Positions 8,839 to 17,326 of a stretch of 22,612 nucleotides of DNA are shown here, in pieces (position 1 is the first letter of the stretch; the number at the start of each line of letters is the position of its first letter). The translations under genes and the position numbers were made by a program. This DNA is from Pelargonium cotyledonis (Eukaryota; Streptophyta; Magnoliopsida; Geraniales; Geraniaceae). The notes beneath the pieces are model-generated. The model made no database searches and was not told the origin of the DNA. It saw nothing but the letters and a program-made list of their open reading frames with translations. The DNA is taken from NCBI GenBank assembly GCA_036897625.1, contig JAYMTA010000985.1:1-22612 (forward strand). The letters run 5' to 3'.

Positions 8839-11366
8839 ATGGGGAAGCAAACCAGATCGAAGAAGCCGGACAACTTCGGCAAGGGCAAGGTGACACCTGT
8901 CCAGGTCGCCTTCATCGTCGATCGCTACCTCTCCGATAACAGCTTCTCGCAGACTCGCTCCGTCTTCAGATCCGAAGCCTCCACTCTCATCTCCAGATCT
9001 CCGGTCCAGGAGGTACCGATTCAAGCTTTTTTGGTGTTGTTTTGTGTTTGTGTTTGGTTTTGGTTATGAGGTTTTGGATTTTTGGTTTTTGTAGGCGCCG
9101 AAGAGCTTGTTGAGCTTGGGAGCGATGCTGGACGAGTACATATGTTTGAAGGAGCAGAAGGTGTTGATGGATCAGGAGAGGGTTCGTTTGGAGCAAGAGA
9201 AGTCTAGGGTTCAGATGCTGTTGCAGGGGATGCAAGGTGTTATGACCGTTTACAACGCCGGTGCTAACCCTGTTGCTTCGGCTGTTCCGGCGGCTGCGAC
9301 TAGGGCGGCGACCACCGCTCCTCCACCGGACCATTTCAGTGGTTCTTCTACTGGTACAGTTCGTTTCCACCATTTTTCCTTGCTTGTGAACTTGATTCAT
9401 TCGGTTTTTTGAGGTTGCTGGTACTTAGAGAATTATATGATTGTTTGGATGCATTTTGTTTGGGGTTTATGGACATTGAGTTGGGTTGGTTAGAGATCAT
9501 AACCATTGATAGGTTGTTTTGAAGCTGGATCTTATAATTGCATAACATAAAATATCTGATTAAACTGTAGCTCGAATTGAGATGTCATTCAAAAACACAA
9601 TAAGCACCCTTATAGCATCCAAAATCCAATCAAACTCGAAACTATTCGATACGATTACGAATGACAAAACTAGGAATGATAAATTACGAATGTTACAAAT
9701 CCAAGTGAGAGTTGTGTACTTTGAATAGCTTTAAATTGTAAGATAAGATATTTTCAGAATTCATGTGTAATGGGGGAGAATTTAGCTGGTGGAGATGGTA
9801 GATCAAAGACACGATGAGACACCATTTCATGGATAAAATTGTTGAATGATTAAGAACATTATCATTCCTTTCGAACCTTGTACCAAGAACATGTAACTCA
9901 TGAAAATTACCAGTTTTTGCTAAGCCAATTCCTTAATCAATGCTGTATTATCAGGTTGTCGTGTGTACAACACACCAACTGCAATGCCGGTGTCCATACC
10001 ATCCAACAAAAGCATAGAGCCTGCAAATTTCTGTACACCAATGTCAAACCAACCATCTACCAGTAAGAGAAAGGACTCGAATTCTACAGAAACTCAACAG
10101 GCTGCAAAGAAATCCCGTACCAAACCACCCTCCGAGAAGTTTCTAAGCAAAGGTTGAATTTTGATCGTGCCCTTCAACATGTTTTGTCTTCCCAACCAAA
10201 ATGTTCTCTAAATTGTTCTTTTTGCAGGGAATGATACTCTATCACATTCGAACAATGCAGCCAGTAGCCAAAAGGATGATCAAAATCCTCGGTGTTCTGT
10301 AAATCCATCACCTTACGTTCATGGACCCAGTGGATCGCCAGTTCAAGGATCTAGTGTTGCCAAATGTTTGTTCAACAAGTCTCTGTCTTCTCCTCCATCC
10401 AATTCCTCGTCCCCCAAAACACCACCTCAAGCAATTTCCCCTCAGAGTGAAAAATCGAATTCTCCTCTGGAGATTTGCTCTGGTGCTAATGGCAGCAACA
10501 AAATTACTCCTCGAGAGATTACCCCGAGCCACTGCACTGTGATTTCATCGGAGAGACTCACGGTTAGCCCGGTCAAGCACATCACTTACACAGTGGAGAG
10601 GAGCCATAGCATTTCTACCTCACCAGCCAAGTCTAATTTGAAGAGGTCAAGTAAGAGGGATCATGTGAAAGGAAGGCTAGATTTTGACGGTTCTGATGAG
10701 TTAATGGGCTCTGATAAACAGATTGTTGAGAGGACTTCAACATCTGAGTCTGACCAGGGTCTTGACATTTATGACATGGACTTGCCTGATCTCTTTGGGG
10801 CAGACTTCTCTTTCTCTGAACTGTTGGTTGATCTTGATCCTACATTTTGCGGCGAAGGGATTGGTTATTCTTGTGATCCTACATTTTCTACAGACAACAT
10901 TTCGGGGTATTGTTTCTTTTTTTCCCTATGGTGTTATTAAACTTTGTTAGTTCAAAAGTTCATCCTATCTTACACATTTCAATTCTCATTCCTATTCCAT
11001 GTATAATATACACAGGTCATCTCACGAATCAGGAGACTACAATCTGGGAACAGATCAAGTAGTGTCAGAGTTTTCATCAACTCTGAAAGTAATTTCAGAA
11101 GACAACAATATACAAGGTACAAAAATCACAATATATAGTGTAACTTGATTCTACTTCAAGCATAGAAAACTTATGTTGTTGATTCTGTTCCTGCAGGTCC
11201 AGAAACTACAACTACGATGAAGTCTATAACAAAATGCATCAGAATTGTAAGCCCTAGTGAGTTTTCTATTCAATCCTTTTGCTCTACCTCCTTGTTCCTA
11301 ACTTCCTATCATGGATGGGATTAATAATTTAATCTATTTGGGTCTGCAGCAAAAAAGCCAACATAG
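8839..11366 (+). CDS. LisH-domain nuclear-type protein, complete, 7 exons
   Basis: The exons are 8839-9012, 9095-9353, 9955-10152, 10228-10906, 11016-11116, 11197-11256 and 11350-11366. All introns are GT-AG with matching phases, giving 495 residues and a TAG stop. Residues ~20-46 (VAFIVDRYLSDNSFSQTRSVF) are a LisH dimerisation motif. Residues ~66-108 look like a coiled coil (LKEQKVLMDQERVRLEQEK). A long Ser/Pro-rich middle follows, with basic clusters AAKKSRTK and LKRSSKRD that resemble nuclear signals. Then comes an acidic, aromatic segment DMDLPDLFGADFSF and a short C-terminal module SITKCIRIVSP. LisH proteins act as dimers or tetramers in many complexes, and the specific role here is unknown. 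The acidic segment resembles an activation or docking region (inference). The upstream region carries an E2F-type site. The gene model is strong; the function is not assigned. Confidence 0.88.
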
Positions 11367-11577
11367 TTCTTTAGCTTAGGAGGATTCTTCGGCAAGAAAC
11401 TAGTTGGTTTGAAGATTGAGGTGGCTCTTACTCTGACATGGTATCAGTACAGTTCTGACAACAATGGTGTTTAACAACATTTTGTGTTCTAAAATCTAGA
11501 TGGCAGTTTCCAGAACCTATATATTATGATTTAGGAGATACTTCAGTTGAAGTTGTGTGTAAAGTATGGTAATCTAA

Positions 11578-11782
11578 TTATGCTAAAGCAACAATGTATT
11601 TGACAAAATTGACATTCTAAACTTACATATTTATTGTATTGGTTGTACATTTTGATGACTGCAGCAATGAAATTTGTCTAGTTATGCTAAAGCAAAAATG
11701 TACTTGACAAAATTGACTTTCTAAACTTACATAATCAGTGTGTTGATTATACATTTTGATGGCAGCAGCAATGAACTTTGTC
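11578..11782. repeat. 104-bp direct tandem repeat, two copies
   Basis: The copies start at 11578 and 11682, both with TTATGCTAAAGCAA-AATGTA and both ending near GCAGCAATGAA-TTTGTC. They are diverged but clearly alignable along their length. They lie between the convergent 3' ends of the LisH gene and FBPase A. Confidence 0.85.
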
Positions 11783-11847
11783 AAAAAATTGTCATAATGT
11801 GTCAAAACATTCCATAATGAAAAAGAACTATATAATAACATACAGTC

Positions 11848-13607
11848 TCAGGCCAAGAACTCTTGGAGTTTGTCTATTTCATCAGGGCTTCCAATGAAAA
11901 TGGGCGTGCGCTGGTGAATCTGCAAAAGACATGATAAAGTCTTGATCTTGCTCAAGTTTTGAAAAACTGACATACATTATTTACACTACCAAAATGATTA
12001 CAGAATTACCTCAACAGGTTTGATATCAAGTATCCTTTGGGTGCCATCAGTAGCTTTCCCTCCAGCTTGCTCTACTAAATAACTCATCGGAGCACACTCA
12101 TACAAGAGCCTCAGGTTCCCATTCTTGTTGTTCGTGTTCTTGGGGTTCCCGTAAACACCACCAACTAACAGCATTCTATGAATCTCACCAACCAGGCAAC
12201 CAATGTACCGACCCGAATAGGGCTTCCCATTAGTCCCTGGTTGCTTGAGGTGATAAAGATACTTCTTCAGCTTCTCATCCCAAAGATCAAAATTCCCTTC
12301 GTTGAAGGAATAGATCTTCCCAGTTTTCGGTATCTTGATGTTCTCATGGGTCAAAACAAATTCCCCGTACGAAGGGTCCAAGGTGAATGCAAATACCCCA
12401 TCTCCGATTGAGAGTGTTAACACCACCGAGCTTGAGTATAGGCAGTATCCGGCAGCCACCAAGTTCCCTCCCGGCTGGCAAACACTGACAATGCACTTCT
12501 GTTTGGCTTGATCAAGCTGCATCATTTTCCAATTGTAAATTTTACATTCAACATACACAACCATATGATTGATGTCTTCGCGACAAAAAAGTCATAATCC
12601 AAACGCGAAAGATTCTCATTTAAACAAATTTTCTAATCCAAATGCTGCCTTAAATCATAAGTTCACATCAATAAACAGTCACTTCACTTTAGTCATAATC
12701 CAAACGTGAAGATCCTCATTGTTGATTCCCATTTGTAAACGAAAGTTCTAATTCAAAAGATATTTCAGATCACAAGCTTGCATCAATAAACAGTCATTAT
12801 TGAAAAGTAATACATAGCTGATCATGCATTCAATTGAAAATTTCAACTCAGCTTCAACTAATTTTGAATTGTACGGAAACGGGGACATGAAATTACCGTG
12901 GACTCATTGTCATCGTCGTAGTCAACAAGGCACTGTTCGTCGGGGCCGTAAATGCCAAAAATGGAGCCAGTGGTGAGTGCGGTGTCAATGTTGGCCGATC
13001 CGTCAATAGGATCGAACACGACGATGTAGTTGCCGGAGTAGGTCTCTTCGACGGCAACCGGAACATCCTCTTCCTCCGACGCAATTATCCCCGTCCGGCC
13101 AGTAGATCTCAAGCAATTACAGAAAACCTACACAATTTTCTCCGATTCAGCCCTAATTACAACCAAATCGATCCAATCATAGCCAAAACTAACCTCATTC
13201 GAGATGACATCGAGCTTCTTCTGGTCCTCGCCTTGGATATTGATGGTTCCGTGGCCGCCGGTGAGGTTGATGAGGCTGGACCGCTGCAGCAGCGCCGCGA
13301 TCTGCTTACACGCCAGCGAGATGCTGGAGAGCACAATCGTGAGCTCCGCGTCAATGTTGCCGTCAAGCTCTTGCTTCAGCAGCCATGTTGTCAGGTTCTC
13401 GATCTCGTAGTTGCTCTTCTTCTTCGTCGCCGGCGCGGATTCCGGCAACTTCACTGCTTCGCACCGGATTGCGCCGCCGGAGAGAGGTCGTCTCCGGAGG
13501 AAGATACCGGCCCCGGATCGGAAGAGGTGAGGGAACGCAGAGAGGCGAGAGACGGAGGAAGAAGCAGAGGCGGAGCAGAGGGTTTGGTAATGGCAAGATT
13601 CGACCAT
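11848..13607 (-). CDS. Chloroplast fructose-1,6-bisphosphatase paralogue A (diverged)
   Basis: The exons, in transcription order, are 13194-13607, 12897-13127, 12010-12516 and 11848-11919, all phase 0, giving 407 residues. The start ATG at 13607 is the first ATG. FBPase hydrolyses fructose-1,6-bisphosphate in the Calvin cycle. Residues ~1-50 look like a transit peptide ending near IRCEAV. The metal site DPIDGSANID (Asp177, Asp180) and Glu355 are kept. The thioredoxin loop cysteines are all present: Cys204, Cys223 and Cys228, with 18 residues between the first two. Compared with gene B and with the mammalian enzyme, the substrate-binding Tyr264 and Lys274 equivalents are both Asn (Asn339, Asn349), GSS is GSA, and HRTLLYGG is HRMLLVGG. 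It is a tandem partner of gene B with identical exon 3 and exon 4 lengths. It may be a low-activity or regulatory copy; a cpFBP2-like origin is an alternative. Confidence 0.9.
12591..12798. repeat. Intronic direct repeat (~101-bp period) with TAATCCAAAC core
   Basis: Two copies start GTCATAATCCAAACG at 12591 and 12692, and both end CATCAATAAACAGTCA. They sit inside intron 2 of FBPase A. The TAATCCAAAC core is the reverse complement of the GTTTGGATTA core seen in the insertion at 8232-8400 and the intron repeat at 19018-19155. Confidence 0.75.
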
Positions 13608-14373
13608 ATTTGTGTGCACTCTGTTCTCTGTCTCTCACGCGCTCTGTTTCTTATCTCACTGGACTTTGTGTGATCCTGGTTCGTTTCTGTTTGAATTGGA
13701 GGTAAATTTTGATAGTTAGAAATCAAATCATCGTTTTAATCTCGGCCGTTGATTTTAGATCAAGGGTCTCGAAAGACGAATATCATTCAATTTGGAACCC
13801 AACTGCGAACACTCAAATACGATCTGACTTTAACTCGATATGATTCAATTATCGTATATGAGAACGGACTTGTGTAATATATTTGATAATGGAAGTTTTA
13901 ATTTTTCCCGCCTCACATTTATCTAGTTACAAATGATAACCAACCTTACACGGTAAAAGGACTGTCTTGAAAAAGATGTGAAATAAATCACAACAATTTT
14001 TGCATGACGTTTTCGTTACATTAAATTTGTGTGCCCGAGATGTGTATTTAGGTCAGTAATTTTTTCCGTAGGAGATCAATTTAGGTATGAATTGTTTTGT
14101 AAATGTGAAGCAATTAGTGTAGAAGTTGAATAATTATTATATGTATTCGTGGTGTTAACTTAATTGACTTGAATTTAGGTATAAATATAATCTATAAATA
14201 TTGGAGGAAATTAAATATGAAAAAAAGAATCTTAATACTCATCTGGACAATACCTGTACAGATCATTTTCAATAGCCAAGAAAATGTGCCCGCAAATTTT
14301 CTAGTTTATTAGAATAGATATTATTTTTATGCATTGAAATTCAAAAATACATTAGACAATCCCGAATTTTAGA
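13608..14373. other. Spacer between the two FBPase genes
   Basis: 766 AT-rich bases hold the promoter of gene A and the 3' flank of gene B. I see no gene, no strong promoter motif and no repeat that could explain the duplication junction. Confidence 0.5.
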
Positions 14374-16489
14374 TTAAGCCAAATATTTCTCTAATTTCTC
14401 GACTTCTTCTGTGCTTCCAATGTAAAGCGGAACACGCTGATGAATCTGTTAAACAAAGAAACGAAACACAGAATGAGTAAATTCATCGAACGAAACTAAA
14501 CTAAACTAAACTAAACTAGATTCGAATCAAAATCCGAACATATGTTCATATGTACCTCAGTTGGCTGGATATCAAGTACTCTTTGATGTCCATCTGATCC
14601 TTTCCCACCAGCTTGTTCTACCAAATAGCTCATTGGTGCACATTCATACAACAACCTCAACTTCCCATTTTTGCTCTTTTGGTCCCTCGGATACCCATAT
14701 ATGCCCCCGTAAAGCAGTGTTCGATGAAAGTCTCCGACCAAACTGCCAATGTACCTGGAAGAGTAGGGCTTGCCACTGGGACCGGGATCTTTCAGACTGT
14801 CGATGTACTTCTTCAATTTATCGTCCCACATCATGTAATTGCCCTCGTTGAACGAGTAAATCTTTCCAGACTTCGGTATCTGAATGTTTTCTTGCGTCAA
14901 CACGAATTCTCCATACATCGGGTCTAAGGTGAATGCAAAAACTCCTTTTCCGATGGAGAGCACGAAGATTATAGAGCTTGAGTACATGCAATACCCAGCA
15001 GCCAGGAGGTTACTTCCTGGTTGGCACACATTTACAACACACTTTTGGGTGATACTGTCAAGCTGCACATACATGTCATGCACCAAATATCAACTAAATA
15101 ATATTTTGATTCCGACATTAATTGAACCCGAGTTGTAGATTAGCATATGCAAGTACTGAATTGCGACTTTTGGGGTCGTCTCTAAGAAGTACAGTGCAAA
15201 TCTAGAGGAACTATAAGAAAACCCGAATACAAATCAAGTCAACGGCGATGTCAACAAACACATCGTAACATCTTTTGTATTATCTCAATAGCGATCAAGT
15301 TTCAAGCATATGCCTCATTGAATCAACTTAACCTACTAATAAATGTGACTTTTTTTAGTGTAAATACTAATAATTTATTTATTTAAATCAAACTATAACA
15401 AAAACGATATAAAATTGAAGACTTAAAAATCTAACCCACGATGTAATTTTTGTATTATGAATTGAAAAACTTACATTTTCGTCGTCTTCAATGTGACACT
15501 CATCGTTAGGAGTGTAAATTCCGAAAATGGAACCGGTGGACACAGCAGCATCAATGTTGGAAGATCCATCTAGAGGATCAAACACCACAATGTAGTTGCC
15601 GGAGTAGCTCTCTTCCACCGCCACCGGCACATCCTCCTCCTCCGATGCTATGATTCCAGTCCGTCCACTCGATCTCAAGCAATTGGAGAAAACCTAGTTT
15701 TGCACATAAAATTCATCAATCACCACTACAAAATGTGAACAAATGCAAAACAAAATATTTGAATGATAGGTACGACATGTCGAACAAGGCAACAAGCACA
15801 TTTGAGGGTACAAGTGTAAATTAATCATATGATAACGTGTCCAACATGTTATCGTGTCGTGCCCCAAACGTGTAACGACATGTCAAATGTGTCTGTTATA
15901 TCATGCATAATGTGTTAGGTGGTGTTCAACACAGTTCATTTAGTTATCTTGTTAAATCGTTCGCTTTCGTGTTCGTCATCTTCAAAACATGAACCCGATA
16001 CGCTCGCATGAACAATATAATCAAATTTGAGAAAATTAGTAGAGTGGTAAGAAAAGTAAATAAGACCTCATTGGAGATGACATCGAGCTTCTTCTGGTCC
16101 TCTCCTTGAATGTTAACGGCACCTTGAACTCCGGTGAGATTCGAAATGCTAGCTCTCTGAACCAGAGACCCAATTGGCTTACAAGCCATTGAAATGCTCG
16201 AGAGCACGATCGTGAGCTCAGCATCGATCGCTCCAGCTTGTTCCTGCTTCAACAGCCAGTTCGTCAGAGTCTGTATCCCGTATCCACTCCTCTTCTTCGT
16301 CTCCGCCGCCTTCGTCCCCACTGCCATGCACCTCACTCCGGCGCCGGGGCTGCCGGATTGTCTTCTCTTCACGGACCCATTTGCGGGACACGAAGAGACC
16401 AGAGCTTTGGATGTCAGTATGGTGAGTCTTGAAGGGGAGAGAGAGTGTGTTGGAGAGAAGAGCTGGTGGCAGGAGGTTGTGGCTGCCAT
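14374..16489 (-). CDS. HCEF1: Chloroplast fructose-1,6-bisphosphatase B (redox-regulated type)
   Basis: The exons, in transcription order, are 16067-16489, 15475-15693, 14556-15062 and 14374-14445, all phase 0 with GT-AG introns, giving 406 residues. It is the Calvin-cycle enzyme of the stroma, closest in sequence to the classical plant cpFBPase I. A transit peptide of ~50 residues ends near GVRCMAV. The active-site motif [10 protein letters not shown] (Asp180, Asp183), YGGIYGYP (Tyr338) and NGKLRLLYE (Lys348 and the metal Glu) are intact. Thioredoxin-loop cysteines are Cys207, Cys222 and Cys227. Oddities are a loop of only 14 residues between the first two cysteines (18 in gene A) and ACKPIGSLV where the usual sequence is ACKQIASLV. 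The gene ends in YLA then TAA. Identity is firm. Confidence 0.95.
14494..14518. repeat. (CTAAA)n pentanucleotide repeat
   Basis: About five CTAAA units lie in intron 3 of FBPase B, immediately 3' of the exon 4 acceptor in genome order. Short and probably polymorphic. Confidence 0.75.
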
Positions 16490-17326
16490 TTTTGGAGCTC
16501 TGTTTTGCTCTGTTTTTTTTAGATCTTTGCTCTGTTTTGGGGGGTTGGGTTTTGGGTAGGAGAGGAATGTGAGGTGGGGAATTTGGGGGCCCACTTATCT
16601 TTGGTGTGGAGCTTGTGGTTTGTGATGGTGGTTTGTTGATGGAGATCAATTGGTGGAGGTTTGGGAGGTGTTGGATTAGGCCAGTTTTGCAAGTGGGAGC
16701 TTCAAAGATATGTTTTGGGCTATGGGATATTCTTGGTCAATGGGCCTTCTTATGTGAACTTGAATTCGGGAATACAGAGTTTCTGATTGATGAAAATACA
16801 TAGATTTCGATTGAGGGGATTAAAGAGGTTTTGATCGGTGTATATACAGAGATTCTGATTAATGAATATACAGAGATTTCGATTGAGGAGAATACAGAAA
16901 TTCTCGTCATACATAATAATCAAATTAAATCGGACAAATCCATGTCAGTGCCACACATATTTTTAAATTATTTAATTTATTTTTAAATGACGCGTTGACG
17001 ATAAGTCATTAAAGTTAATAGTTAAATAAGTTAAATTAACGGTATACACCAAATTGACTCATAGTATTGTACTAAATTAAGGTGACTTATTCAAAATTTA
17101 AGAAAAAAACAGTGACTTTTTAAAATTTCGGGATCATTTTGACTTTTATTCCATAAAATAATGAATATTTATTAAGAATTTGTTTCCTAAACTCAATCTT
17201 CAACCCTTGGCTTTTGGAAACATCTTCACAGTTGAGACCATCCCAAACCCTAAACCCTCCTCTATTTTTGTCACCTTCCGTTTCTCAGATTTCTCCAATA
17301 ACACTCCAACTTCCGAGAGCTTCTTC
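16490..17326. promoter_or_regulatory. Divergent spacer between FBPase B and the RCB/NCP-family gene
   Basis: 837 bp separate the two divergent start codons, so promoters for both genes must lie here. The visible structure is the 72-bp direct repeat at 16772-16910. No TATA box can be assigned with confidence. Both flanking products are plastid proteins, which would suit shared light control, but I see no clear G-box in the spacer. Confidence 0.45.
16772..16910. repeat. 72-bp direct repeat, two copies
   Basis: The copies begin ATACAGAGTTTCTGATT at 16772 and ATACAGAGATTCTGATT at 16844. Both continue through GATTTCGATTGAGG. Shorter internal echoes (ATACAGAGATTTCGATTGAGG, AATACAGAAATTCTC) suggest a nested, older structure. 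It lies in the divergent spacer. Confidence 0.8.

Noticed and set aside
11430..11450. ATGGTATCAGTACA resembling a retroelement primer-binding site
   Set aside because: The match to TGGTATCAGAGC fails at the last three bases, and it lies in the LisH 3' flank with no LTR nearby.
13204..13726. Several open frames opposite and overlapping FBPase A exon 1
   Set aside because: The GC-rich transit-peptide region leaves all frames open; only the minus frame from 13607 has FBPase similarity and fits the exon phases.
15760..16010. ACGACATGTCG/ACGTGTC-rich stretch in intron 1 of FBPase B resembling a transposon relic
   Set aside because: The words repeat loosely, but no terminal repeats, target-site duplication or coding remnant could be defined.
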